IMG/VR virus record: IMGVR_UViG_3300025645_000213 | Coordinates: 1-35,095 of that record | Reading direction: 5' to 3' (one strand) | Source of the DNA: a virus | Length of the DNA: 35,095 nucleotides | In this document: one piece after another, positions 19,086-27,104 of the stretch | Layout: each line of letters starts with the position of its first letter | How positions within the stretch are numbered: position 1 is the stretch's first letter | The notes under the pieces: model-generated | Seen by the model: the letters and a program-made list of their open reading frames with translations, nothing else | What the model was told of the DNA's origin: nothing | Databases searched by the model: none | Position numbers and translations under genes: made by a program

Positions 19086-20966
19086 CTATATTTCGCATGA
19101 ACCTGACGAGCAAGCCAACTCCTGAGTTCCAGTAGTGGTGTCCTCTTTTTCATACTCTCCTAGCCTGTCCCACTCAATCTCTGATGGGGTCTCTCGTTTA
19201 AGTTCCATATACTTGTCCTTATCTATAGCTTCATAAGGAGCTTGAGCATATACATGGTCAGTGCGGGGTAGGAAGCTAATGCCTGAGCAACTATCTAGAC
19301 GTTCCCATAGCCATTGCCCTGCTGCTAGGAACTCATCATCAGAGTAATATATAGTCACACTGGGTTTATGTTCACACCAATGATTCTGATATATTTCCCA
19401 CAAGTCTAACTGTTGCTGTACATTAAGTTCATTCACACAGGTTGCGCCCTTTGGAGCTTTCACGGGGAAGTCAAACACATAGTTCTCCGTGTTCATTACG
19501 TCCTTCTTCCACGCCACACCCGCATCTTTTAGGAATGCAGAGATAGGGTCTTTACCATCGCTTCGTACTCGTCTTATATAATAAGGAGAGAACCTAGCGT
19601 GAATACCACTAGCACTGTCTACTAATTGAGACACTGTGCCTGATGGCTTCACACATGTAATAGCTGTTGATTGATTAACACCTAACTCAGCAGCAAAGTG
19701 CTTGTTAGTTTGTACTGCAATCTTCTTAAGCTTCTCTAGTGTCTCTTTCAAGACTACAAGGCTACCTTTACCTGATAACAACTTGTGATCCATGATGCCT
19801 GTCATACTTACACCAAGTAAACATTCCTCTTCTGTGTTCTTCTTCCAGACAGAGCGTACATACCTAAAGTCTGTTAGTGTTGACTGTAGTGTCCCCAGTA
19901 TCGTAGCTAGTCGTGTCTTACGTTCTAATGATTCTTGTGTGTCATCAGAGCGTACTACAATCTCAGACAAGTTACATACCTGTGCGGAGCGTAGGATAAT
20001 CTCACTACAAGGGTTTGTCCCAAAGTCATGACCTATCTCTCTACGTCCGTTTCGCTCTGCTTGTTTCTTTGCAGCAGTACGGGAGAAGATACCACGCTCA
20101 CCAGCCTTAGACTTATAGAGTGCTAACCACTCTTCCAAAAAGGTTTCATACTCTGGCTTCTCATTGTAGACTGCACTGTTGTTTGCCAAGGCTCTTTGCG
20201 TTTGTGTCTCCCACCAATTCCCAGACTTCGCATGACGCATACGGTCATCAGACAAATTAGATAGAGAGATGAGAGCAGACCTACGCACACCCCCAACGAC
20301 AACAATCTCAGCAACTTTACAAACAATGTCATGGCATTCAATACTCGTTAGCTTACGTCCAGCAGCGTTCTTGAAAGTAGCAACAGTAAACTCGAACAAC
20401 CTAACCAAAGGATCAGCCCCGCTCGATCTACCACCAAATGTTTTAAGCCTTTCACCTTTAGCCCGTAGCTTAGAGACATCCCAAGTAGGCACTTGACCCG
20501 AATACAAAAGACTAACCAGCTCACGGAAAGCTTTAGCCCAACCAATTTTACTGTCTGCAACATGGATTGTAGTTTCTGTTTCATAAAAGTCCTCACTTAT
20601 TGTTGGAAGTTTAGCCACAGACTGACGCTCAACAGAGAAGCCTACACCTGTGCCACACATTAATACATATAATATCTCATCAAATACTCTTGGGTTGTCT
20701 ACTGCTATGTAGCTACAGTTAAACCCTGCCATGTTATCACGCTTAAGTGCGTCACCCGCTGTCATCAGACAACGCATTGATGGCATTACTTCTTGCTTGT
20801 GGATTGCACTAAACAATTCCTTAGCAAGTTTATCGTCTATCTGTCCACGCTCTAACCAGAAGTCGATGTAACGCTGTACAGTTTCTTTCCAAGTCTCTCT
20901 TCTATTATCTTCTTCTCGCCATCTAGCGTAACGGGACTTGTGTATGTATTGTTGATATGAATCCAT
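19086..20966 (-). CDS. nrdJ: Ribonucleotide reductase, adenosylcobalamin-dependent (class II)
   Basis: This 626-residue enzyme converts ribonucleotides to deoxyribonucleotides for phage DNA synthesis. Cys84 (GFNCSYIAV) and Cys331 (VCNLSE) are the likely redox pair, and Asn318-Cys320-Glu322 (NPCSEI) is the radical active site. Cys619 and Cys624 near the C-terminus (ACSSGSCEI) fit the shuttle pair that regenerates the enzyme. The absence of any small radical subunit gene nearby supports a monomeric B12-dependent class II enzyme. It is shorter than the Lactobacillus enzyme (739), mostly in the N-terminal third, so allosteric control may be reduced. Its ATG overlaps the MazG stop (TGATG). The gene implies a host able to make or import cobalamin. 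Confidence 0.93.
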   Translation of the reverse strand: MDSYQQYIHKSRYARWREEDNRRETWKETVQRYIDFWLERGQIDDKLAKELFSAIHKQEVMPSMRCLMTAGDALKRDNMAGFNCSYIAVDNPRVFDEILYVLMCGTGVGFSVERQSVAKLPTISEDFYETETTIHVADSKIGWAKAFRELVSLLYSGQVPTWDVSKLRAKGERLKTFGGRSSGADPLVRLFEFTVATFKNAAGRKLTSIECHDIVCKVAEIVVVGGVRRSALISLSNLSDDRMRHAKSGNWWETQTQRALANNSAVYNEKPEYETFLEEWLALYKSKAGERGIFSRTAAKKQAERNGRREIGHDFGTNPCSEIILRSAQVCNLSEIVVRSDDTQESLERKTRLATILGTLQSTLTDFRYVRSVWKKNTEEECLLGVSMTGIMDHKLLSGKGSLVVLKETLEKLKKIAVQTNKHFAAELGVNQSTAITCVKPSGTVSQLVDSASGIHARFSPYYIRRVRSDGKDPISAFLKDAGVAWKKDVMNTENYVFDFPVKAPKGATCVNELNVQQQLDLWEIYQNHWCEHKPSVTIYYSDDEFLAAGQWLWERLDSCSGISFLPRTDHVYAQAPYEAIDKDKYMELKRETPSEIEWDRLGEYEKEDTTTGTQELACSSGSCEI

Positions 20967-21334
20967 CAGCGGTCATCTCCTGACCCCTTGAGGGTGTCGT
21001 TAATTTTTCTTTTGTATAGTTTGTTTAAATTGTTAAAGGCAATGTCGCTAAGATTGAGACCCAGACGATCAGTGAGAACAGCAAGATACCAGAATACATC
21101 ACCCAACTCAGAAGCCATTTGATCTTTGAAATCATAAGGTTCACCATCTCTTAATTTCTTTTTTACTTTCCCTGCGACTTCGCCAGCCTCAGAGCATAAG
21201 CCCATTGTTAAATATTCTTCAGCGACATCTTCATCAAAAATAATAGTCTCTGAACATTTGCTCTGATACCAATCAAAGCCTTCAAACATTCCTGTTAGTT
21301 GTTCGTAAGATGCGCCACCTAGTGCATTTTTCAT
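20966..21334 (-). CDS. MazG-like nucleotide pyrophosphohydrolase
   Basis: The 122-residue product carries the MazG-type all-alpha fold motifs: LCSEAGEVAGKVKKKLRDG (EAGE, metal ligands) at about residues 47-65 and MASELGDVFWYLAVLTDRLG (ELGD) at about 74-93. Such enzymes hydrolyse NTPs or dNTPs to monophosphates and pyrophosphate; in marine phages they are thought to tune nucleotide pools or the stringent alarmone. The single domain is about half of cellular MazG. It overlaps the DUF3310 gene by four bases and NrdJ by one, which links it to nucleotide supply. Confidence 0.88.
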   Translation of the reverse strand: MKNALGGASYEQLTGMFEGFDWYQSKCSETIIFDEDVAEEYLTMGLCSEAGEVAGKVKKKLRDGEPYDFKDQMASELGDVFWYLAVLTDRLGLNLSDIAFNNLNKLYKRKINDTLKGSGDDR

Positions 21335-21612
21335 TCCCAGTTTTCTCCCTTTGTGCTTTCCATCAATTCAATCATTTTGTTTAAGTACCAGACAGCTTTC
21401 TTAGCATCTTGTATTGGCTTGCCTTTGTTCCATAGCCTAGTGCTGGTGTATTTAATTACGTTACCGTGGCAATAGGAGATAGCATCAAACTCCCCTAGCA
21501 CATCTACAATGTAATCTATTGTTTCTATCTTCCCTGCATTGTAATGCTCTGGGCTATTGATAGGATCAGGTTCTCTCTCAGTTATCCTAACCTCTGAAAT
21601 TACTGCATCCAT
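21331..21612 (-). CDS. DUF3310 family protein
   Basis: The 93-residue product has the DUF3310 pattern: NSPEHYNAGKIETIDYIVDV, then SYCHGNVIKYTSTRLWNKGK, then DAKKAVWYLNKMIEL. The family is widespread in phages, often beside nucleotide metabolism genes, and its role is unknown. The conserved HY, KY and KA-WYL positions suggest a compact helical nucleotide-related protein, but this is inference. It starts 13 bases inside the exonuclease gene and ends in an ATGA overlap with MazG. Confidence 0.88.
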   Translation of the reverse strand: MDAVISEVRITEREPDPINSPEHYNAGKIETIDYIVDVLGEFDAISYCHGNVIKYTSTRLWNKGKPIQDAKKAVWYLNKMIELMESTKGENWE

Positions 21613-22325
21613 AAACTTACCTCCTGTGTTTTAAAATCATATTCACCGTCACGTAATATACGTGCCAGCCTTGCGTTCTCTACGGCTACTTCCTCACCTA
21701 AACCTTTGTCAGCAAAAGCATCAACAACGGTCTGCCAAGTAGCACCCTTATCTTGTAATAATTTATCGGCTGTCTTAGCTCCAACAGTAGGGCAACCTTT
21801 GTAGTTATCAGTCGAGTCACCAACTAGTGTTTGATATAAGAACCAGTAGTCAGCTTCCTCTTGATCTACTTCAGTTACTTTACCGTCTATTAAATGGTAG
21901 GCTGGGATGGTTAACAGGTCTTTGTCTATAGACCAGATCACTGTGTTCTTATCTGCACTGCCTAGTATTCCTAAAAGGTCATCAGCCTCTAGCCTATCCT
22001 CAACTTTACCGTTGTAATTATCTGATAAATATTTTTTAGCAAAATTTAGAAGCATGGGTTTGCGTGTGCCTTTGCGGTTTGCTTTGTAATAAGGAGCTAC
22101 ATCTTTGCGGTACAACTTGTCACCAGATAAACACGTAATTACTTTATCACAACCAGACTCTTCTATAATCTTAGACATAAATTCTTCCATAGAACCTATG
22201 ACATCTTTCTCATGGGCGTGTAGTGTCCACACACCGTTGCCCCAATCTATTGGAGTCTCTGCAATAACAGCGGCTTTGTACGCCACAATATCACCGTCTA
22301 CTAATAGTGTCCTAGAACTCTTCAT
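21600..22325 (-). CDS. 5'-3' exonuclease (T7 gp6-like, FEN family)
   Basis: This 241-residue protein has the acidic motifs of the FEN/5'-nuclease family: LLVDGDIVAY (Asp10, Asp12), DRLEADDLLGI near residue 110, IDKDLLT near 135, and LVGDSTDNYKGCPTVGAKTA near 165-185, the last with the helix-hairpin-helix DNA-binding element. In T7, gp6 removes RNA primers, degrades host DNA and supports recombination. The length is below T7 gp6 (about 300). The ATG at 22325 lies 14 bases inside the upstream small membrane-protein gene, with AGAGGA just before it. Confidence 0.92.
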   Translation of the reverse strand: MKSSRTLLVDGDIVAYKAAVIAETPIDWGNGVWTLHAHEKDVIGSMEEFMSKIIEESGCDKVITCLSGDKLYRKDVAPYYKANRKGTRKPMLLNFAKKYLSDNYNGKVEDRLEADDLLGILGSADKNTVIWSIDKDLLTIPAYHLIDGKVTEVDQEEADYWFLYQTLVGDSTDNYKGCPTVGAKTADKLLQDKGATWQTVVDAFADKGLGEEVAVENARLARILRDGEYDFKTQEVSLWMQ

Positions 22326-22482
22326 CGTCCTCTGTCTCCTTATTCATTTCTTTAATCATTCGCATACCGTGTTTTGCCATTTGGTAATCTATAAGTGATT
22401 CAATAGCCCACTTGACTCCAACGGCTACGCTGACAAAAGCAAAGCTTGCAACCAGTATGATGTTCAATACGTTTATTTCCAT
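22312..22482 (-). CDS. Small single-pass membrane protein, unknown function
   Basis: A 56-residue ORF from the ATG at 22482 (AGGG upstream), two bases after the nuclease stop. It has one hydrophobic segment (about residues 5-24, INVLNIILVASFAFVSVAVG) followed by a charged tail ending ETEDDEEF, so an N-out/C-in membrane protein is likely. It overlaps the exonuclease start by 14 bases, which fits tight operon packing. No family is recognised. It could be a small envelope-acting protein, but a holin-like role is only speculation because it lies within the replication block. Confidence 0.7.
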   Translation of the reverse strand: MEINVLNIILVASFAFVSVAVGVKWAIESLIDYQMAKHGMRMIKEMNKETEDDEEF

Positions 22483-22484
22483 AT

Positions 22485-22793
22485 TTATACCCTGTGTTTC
22501 TGTAGTCTTAGCTTACGAGTAATAGGGTCAAACAGTAAGAACTGGACACCTAACTTCTTTTGTAAGGGAGTACGTGAACTAGCATAGCTACCACGTTTAG
22601 TTTCTTTATTCATCTTCACATCAAACAAGTAAACCTCTCCATCTTTAATACCTATAATGTCCACAGCTCCTGTTGAGCCAGCGTTGTAAAACACCTCGAA
22701 CCCTTCATCCCACAACCAAGTGATTGCATAAAACTCAGCAACATCTCCAAGCCTACTGGGACTAGTGAGTCTCTGCCCAACTTCTGCCGACAT
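22485..22793 (-). CDS. PD-(D/E)XK family nuclease, resolvase-like
   Basis: From the ATG at 22793 the product is 102 residues. It shows the PD-(D/E)XK core: LGDVAEFYAI (Glu), a strand with GAVDIIGIKDGEVYLFDVKM (Asp ... Asp-x-Lys), then a Gln-containing helix (TPLQKKLGVQFLLF). The arrangement recalls archaeal Hjc-type resolvases and small phage repair nucleases. The frame is open to a GTG at 22868 with GGAGG upstream, but those codons lie wholly inside the DNA polymerase gene and look non-homologous; the ATG still overlaps it by 32 bases. Placed between polymerase and exonuclease, it may process recombination intermediates. Confidence 0.72.
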   Translation of the reverse strand: MSAEVGQRLTSPSRLGDVAEFYAITWLWDEGFEVFYNAGSTGAVDIIGIKDGEVYLFDVKMNKETKRGSYASSRTPLQKKLGVQFLLFDPITRKLRLQKHRV

Positions 22794-24474
22794 CGAACTC
22801 TGAGTCGAGAGGGCATTTGAAGTTGTAGTGTTGTTCTGTCTTTTTAATTGCTTCTTTAGTGATCGCACCTATGTCATCCTCCAAGCCTTCCTTAACTATA
22901 ATTTGAACTTCATCATGTACAAACGCCACTATCGAAACTTCTTCTGTAGTGTAGCCTTTAGCACGTATCATCTTCTCTATGGTTGCGTACCAATACTTGC
23001 AGACAATAGCTCCTGCTGATTGAAGTAATGTGTTGAGAGCTGCATGGGGGTGACGTATGGGTATTATCCTACCGTCAAGACCATTAATAGACTTCTCACC
23101 TTGTTGTGTTTCTAACCGTAGCTTAATTGCATCGGTTAACTTCTTGAGAGCTGGGGTCTTGGCTAGGAAGCGTTTCTTAATTTGCCCGCCTTCTTTCTTA
23201 CCCTTACCAATGATCTCTCCAATCTTCTCGTTACCTGCTCCATACAAGAAGCCATATATAAATGTCTTTGCTTGTGGACGAGTCTGTAACCCCGCAGCTA
23301 GTTGGTTCGCTGTGTGTATGTCACCTTCTAGTATTTCTTTGCCGTACTTACCACCGTCATACCTTGACATATAATGAGCAAGACAACGTAACTCTAACCC
23401 GCTTGCATCAGCCCCAAGTAAGGTGAAACCTTTCGGTGCGTGAAATAGTGAGCGACATTCCTCCCCAAAGGCGGCTGTTCCAGATGGTACTTGAGCGACA
23501 TTAGGATCACTATGTGTACACCTAGAAGTAACAGCACCCATATGATTAACTCTCCCATGTATTCGTCCTTTCTTCTCAAGCTTGAGCCATGCTTGTTTAC
23601 CATTACCTAATTGTCCTAGTCGTTTGTTTAGCATTAAGAACTCCGTTAACAACTTAGCTTCGGGCATCTCAATTCCTGCCAAGATTTTTTCGTCAACTTT
23701 CGGCTCTCCTGATGGAGTAAACTCTTGTGGTGTCCAACCCTTCTTCATTAGCCTATCGGCAATCTGCTGTCGTGATGCAGGATTAAAAGGGATGGTCTTT
23801 GTTTTAGTCTTAAGCTCAATTATAGTTGGCTCTAAAGTGTTAACTAATTCTGTTTCAATCTCCTGCTTTCTAGCAGAGAGTTTTGTATATAGTTTTTGTG
23901 CCGCTTCTACATCAAAGGGGAAACCTATTTGTTCTTGTTGCAACAATAGGGTAGCCATCTCATGTTCAAGTTGCATTGGTTCATGTGGGTAACGCTTACG
24001 CTGTATTACTTCATACAGTTTCACGTTAAGCCCTACATCTTGTTTACAATACTCTAACATCTCAGGCGTGAATACATCCCAAGCATCTTCTTGCTCACCG
24101 TAAGCACCTTTGTGGTACTTGAGGCGTTGTCCCCATGCCTTCAAAGAGTGAGAGCCTATGAGCCTGTTGTCTACCTTACGTGTTAGTATATCTCGTTCTT
24201 TCATGTTCGCCCAGATTAAGCGTGAAGCCACTAATGTGTCAAACACTTCACCTTTATATTCGAAGCCAAACAGTTTCTTTAAGACTGGTAAATCAAAACC
24301 TATAATGTTGTGTCCGCCAATCTCAGGTGTTTGTGATAATATGGTTAAGCCTTCTTGCAGAGACTCACCGTGGTAACTAAGCACCTTACCTGATTTTGTA
24401 TCCTGCATAACTAGACAGTGTACTTTTGTTGCGTCCTGTAGTAGCCCATCTGTTTCTATATCAAAAATTATCAT
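22762..24474 (-). CDS. DNA polymerase, family A (T7 gp5-like)
   Basis: The 570-residue enzyme replicates phage DNA. The 3'-5' exonuclease domain starts with IIFDIETDGLL (Asp5, Glu7) and has EYCKQDV near residue 145. The polymerase domain has FNPASRQQI (230), GADASGLELR (Asp356), KTFIYGFLYGAG (Lys403, Tyr407, Tyr411) and FVHDEVQI (Asp521). Tyr407 matches T7 Tyr526, the position that corresponds to E. coli Pol I Phe762. T7 gp5 has 704 residues; the difference is largely the absence of the ~76-residue thioredoxin-binding insertion, since only about 20 residues join ELVNTLEP to FNPASR. Processivity therefore must come without a thioredoxin clamp of that type. Confidence 0.96.
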   Translation of the reverse strand: MIIFDIETDGLLQDATKVHCLVMQDTKSGKVLSYHGESLQEGLTILSQTPEIGGHNIIGFDLPVLKKLFGFEYKGEVFDTLVASRLIWANMKERDILTRKVDNRLIGSHSLKAWGQRLKYHKGAYGEQEDAWDVFTPEMLEYCKQDVGLNVKLYEVIQRKRYPHEPMQLEHEMATLLLQQEQIGFPFDVEAAQKLYTKLSARKQEIETELVNTLEPTIIELKTKTKTIPFNPASRQQIADRLMKKGWTPQEFTPSGEPKVDEKILAGIEMPEAKLLTEFLMLNKRLGQLGNGKQAWLKLEKKGRIHGRVNHMGAVTSRCTHSDPNVAQVPSGTAAFGEECRSLFHAPKGFTLLGADASGLELRCLAHYMSRYDGGKYGKEILEGDIHTANQLAAGLQTRPQAKTFIYGFLYGAGNEKIGEIIGKGKKEGGQIKKRFLAKTPALKKLTDAIKLRLETQQGEKSINGLDGRIIPIRHPHAALNTLLQSAGAIVCKYWYATIEKMIRAKGYTTEEVSIVAFVHDEVQIIVKEGLEDDIGAITKEAIKKTEQHYNFKCPLDSEFDVGRSWAETH

Positions 24475-24495
24475 ACGATCCTCTCGCTGGAGTGA

Positions 24496-26064
24496 TTAAA
24501 AAGGTACATCAAATTCCTCTGACATACGACCTGTTGTGGTGGAGTAGTGAAGCTGTCCTGCTACACCTGTATCACCTGACCATCTGTTCTTTAAGATACG
24601 GACGGTTGTTACATTAGAAGTCTCAGCGTCCTGCTGGTTACGTTCTAAGCCTATTACTATGTCACTTAGTTGAGCGATAGCTGCTGAACCTCGAAGCTGT
24701 GAGAGCGATGTTACTTGCCCTTCTTCGTGTCCTTTATCACCACTTGGTCTACGTAAATGAGATACAACAATCAATCCGATATTTAATTCTTCGGTTAGTG
24801 ACCGCAAGTTGGTCATCATGTTATCAATGATTCGTCTCTCATCTCCGCCTTCGATACCTGACACAACAATACTAATGTGATCCAGTATAATGTACTGGCA
24901 ACCACACCCTCTTGCTAGGTATCTGATCTTAGCGAGGAGGTTGTCACTCTCTGTCGATCCCCAATGGTCATACATAAACACACGCCCTGTACCAAGAGTC
25001 GCATCAAAGGCTTCTCTAAGCTCTTCTGTCGGGACTTCTTCAAGATGTACTGGCTTACCTAGGTGTAAGGACATAAGTCCCTGTGCTGTACGTTTGCTAG
25101 ATTCTTCGAGTGCTACATATCCTATCGTAGCTCCTTCATTAAGAAGGTGGTAAGCAAACTCTCTTGTGAGTTGTGACTTACCTAAACCTGAACCAGCCGT
25201 TACAGTTACAATTTCACCTAAGCGACACCCGCCTATCTTGTTGTTAAGTCCTTGATAAGGATACTCTACAGTGTGTACGTGTTTCTCAACTGATACTTCT
25301 TCCCATAAATCTTCACCGTTGATGATACCGTCAGGAGCAAACTCTTTTGCACTCCAAAAAGCATCAATCAGTTCTGCGTGTCTTCCTGCTTGTACCATCT
25401 CACTTGCATCTTTAAGTGGTAGCTTTGCAATCTTAGCTTTGCGTGGTGATAGTAGTGCGGCACATTCTAATGCTGCCTTCTTACCTACCTCGTCTTGGTC
25501 AAACATAAACACTACGGACTGGAACTTCTCCAGCCACTCTATAGCTTTCTGTATGTCCTTCTTAGCTCCTGCCGCGCCTGTCTTGACAGATACTACAGCC
25601 CATTTGTGTTCAAAGGCTTGCGACATTGAGAGAGCATCTAGCTCACCCTCAACGATTGTCACTGTCTTGCCTCCGTCACGCCATAAGTGCTGTCCATATA
25701 ATACAGCTTTCTTTAAATCTCCTACCACTGAGAAAGTTTTATCAGGATAGCGTAGCTTCTGTGCCACTGTGTTACCGTCTGCATCTTTATAGTTAGCAAT
25801 ATGTGTTCCTTGTCCTACTTGATAATCCCAAAACTTTGTGGTCTTCTCTGTAAGACATCTCTTTACTAACGGCTGGTAATCTCCAGTCTTAAAACTAATA
25901 TCCTTTACTGCCTTCTCTGTCACACTGACCTCCTCTTGGGATTGCCCATAAGTTTTACAATTAAAACAATAAGTGTGACCATCAGAGTACAAGCTGTTTG
26001 CATCTGACGATCCACACTTAGTGCATGGAGTGTGCATAATAAAATCACTCTCCTGTTCTTCCAT
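24496..26064 (-). CDS. DNA primase-helicase (T7 gp4-like)
   Basis: From the ATG at 26064 the product is 522 residues (T7 gp4A 566). It has an N-terminal zinc ribbon (CTKC ... CFNC, about residues 14-36), a TOPRIM primase core (IVEGELDALSM with FMFDQDEVGKKAA), and a RecA-like helicase with Walker A GSGLGKSQ and Walker B YIILDHISIV. It unwinds the fork as a hexamer and lays primers. A GTG at 26076 is in frame, but the ATG overlaps the endonuclease stop as TAATG with GAGGAG upstream, so I prefer it. The 21-base gap to the polymerase suggests one operon. Confidence 0.95.
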   Translation of the reverse strand: MEEQESDFIMHTPCTKCGSSDANSLYSDGHTYCFNCKTYGQSQEEVSVTEKAVKDISFKTGDYQPLVKRCLTEKTTKFWDYQVGQGTHIANYKDADGNTVAQKLRYPDKTFSVVGDLKKAVLYGQHLWRDGGKTVTIVEGELDALSMSQAFEHKWAVVSVKTGAAGAKKDIQKAIEWLEKFQSVVFMFDQDEVGKKAALECAALLSPRKAKIAKLPLKDASEMVQAGRHAELIDAFWSAKEFAPDGIINGEDLWEEVSVEKHVHTVEYPYQGLNNKIGGCRLGEIVTVTAGSGLGKSQLTREFAYHLLNEGATIGYVALEESSKRTAQGLMSLHLGKPVHLEEVPTEELREAFDATLGTGRVFMYDHWGSTESDNLLAKIRYLARGCGCQYIILDHISIVVSGIEGGDERRIIDNMMTNLRSLTEELNIGLIVVSHLRRPSGDKGHEEGQVTSLSQLRGSAAIAQLSDIVIGLERNQQDAETSNVTTVRILKNRWSGDTGVAGQLHYSTTTGRMSEEFDVPF

Positions 26065-26435
26065 TACCGTAGCCACTCCTCTGGTATAATTTCTTCTGCA
26101 TAAATAAAGTTATGCTTCTCTGCCCATTCGGAACAAGTCATCTTAGAGCCGTCTTTTCTTTTCTTAGCTCCCTGCACTGGACTGTTCCCTCGTTGAAACA
26201 AAAACCTTATGTCCAACTCTGGGTGTTGTTCTTTCATGTTACGCATCTTGCGTTGAGCGTCTTGTCTGAAGTAACCTTTGATCTCGATATAAATATTACC
26301 AATCTTTAGATCAGGTGTATAATTTCTAGTCACCGTATAAGGTAACTTACAAGGTTCATACTCATAAGCTACCCCACGGTTTTTGAGGTTCAACTGAACA
26401 CGCTCTTCTAGGGTCGATCTAGAAGTCAGCGGCAT
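26064..26435 (-). CDS. Endonuclease I, Holliday-junction resolvase (T7 gp3-like)
   Basis: The 123-residue product (T7 gp3 is 149) has the PD-(D/E)XK pattern of this family: TLEERV near residue 8-13, YTPDLKIGNIYIEIKGYF with the catalytic Asp, Glu and Lys (about 39-57), then IRFLFQRGNSP. The enzyme cuts branched DNA, resolves concatemer branches and degrades host DNA. It overlaps the SSB gene by 17 bases and the primase-helicase by one, the same order as T7 2.5-3-4. Confidence 0.93.
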   Translation of the reverse strand: MPLTSRSTLEERVQLNLKNRGVAYEYEPCKLPYTVTRNYTPDLKIGNIYIEIKGYFRQDAQRKMRNMKEQHPELDIRFLFQRGNSPVQGAKKRKDGSKMTCSEWAEKHNFIYAEEIIPEEWLR

Positions 26436-27042
26436 CAGCTAAGTCCTCAGTCGTTGATGTTTCAAATGGTGCTGCTTCGGAGGGTGGAGCAACAAACCCA
26501 TCTTCTTCATCGAACAAGCTAGTGGCTGAGTTACCATACTCTACCAAATCTATTACCTGTACTGCCTTCAATCTTAAAGACACACCAACCTTCTTGGTTG
26601 ATTGCATGATGTAAGTAATAGGTTCAAAAGCTACCTTCACCTTTGAGCCATTACCAATCAACATGTCTTTTGGCAGTGGTTGTTTCTTAGCATCCAGCAC
26701 AGCGGGTTGCTGTTCATAATACCCACCATCTTTACGTTGTACCTTTGCTTTGAGTTTAAATTTAAATTCTACTTTACCAGTATCATCACCTGTGTCTCGA
26801 TCATACACTACACTAGATACGTCCTGAGTGGTCAGAGTATTTTTCAGCGGTGGTTTTTCTTTCACTGCTTTCTTAAATTCCTCTTGAACTAGTTGTTCTA
26901 GTTTCTCACACAGCGGGGCTGCTTCTTCTTGAGACATCTGAAGGTTGATTGTGTAATCACCTAATGGATTCCATTTTGTATCAGGCTCTAGAACTTTTGC
27001 CCATTGCGCTGAACCTTCGATTACCATAATGTTTTTAGCCAT
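26419..27042 (-). CDS. Single-stranded DNA-binding protein (T7 gp2.5-like)
   Basis: The 207-residue product (T7 gp2.5 is 232) sits directly before endonuclease I, as in T7. The middle has an OB-like, Lys-rich beta region (VEFKFKLKAKVQRKDGGYY). The C-terminus is acidic and ends in Phe (EDLADAADF), the tail that in gp2.5 contacts polymerase and primase-helicase. It coats single-stranded DNA and coordinates the fork. The ATG at 27042 follows a 62-base gap that may hold a phage promoter. Confidence 0.88.
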   Translation of the reverse strand: MAKNIMVIEGSAQWAKVLEPDTKWNPLGDYTINLQMSQEEAAPLCEKLEQLVQEEFKKAVKEKPPLKNTLTTQDVSSVVYDRDTGDDTGKVEFKFKLKAKVQRKDGGYYEQQPAVLDAKKQPLPKDMLIGNGSKVKVAFEPITYIMQSTKKVGVSLRLKAVQVIDLVEYGNSATSLFDEEDGFVAPPSEAAPFETSTTEDLADAADF

Positions 27043-27104
27043 ATAAATTTATTCCTATAAGTTAATGTTTATGTTTGGACTGCTTATGGGGCATGACCTT
27101 TTTT
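27043..27104 (-). promoter_or_regulatory. Gap before SSB gene, candidate phage promoter
   Basis: On the minus strand this AT-rich gap reads AAACATAAACATTAAC and then TTATAGGAATAA before the SSB ATG. The AAACAT-AAACATT element also occurs before the capsid gene, and TATAGGA resembles a T7-type initiator. It is at the switch from RNA polymerase to class II genes. No terminator is seen after the polymerase. Confidence 0.35.

Noticed and set aside
22794-22868. GTG start at 22868 for the nuclease gene
   Set aside because: The added 25 residues are an out-of-frame reading of the conserved polymerase C-terminus; the ATG at 22793 leaves a shorter overlap.
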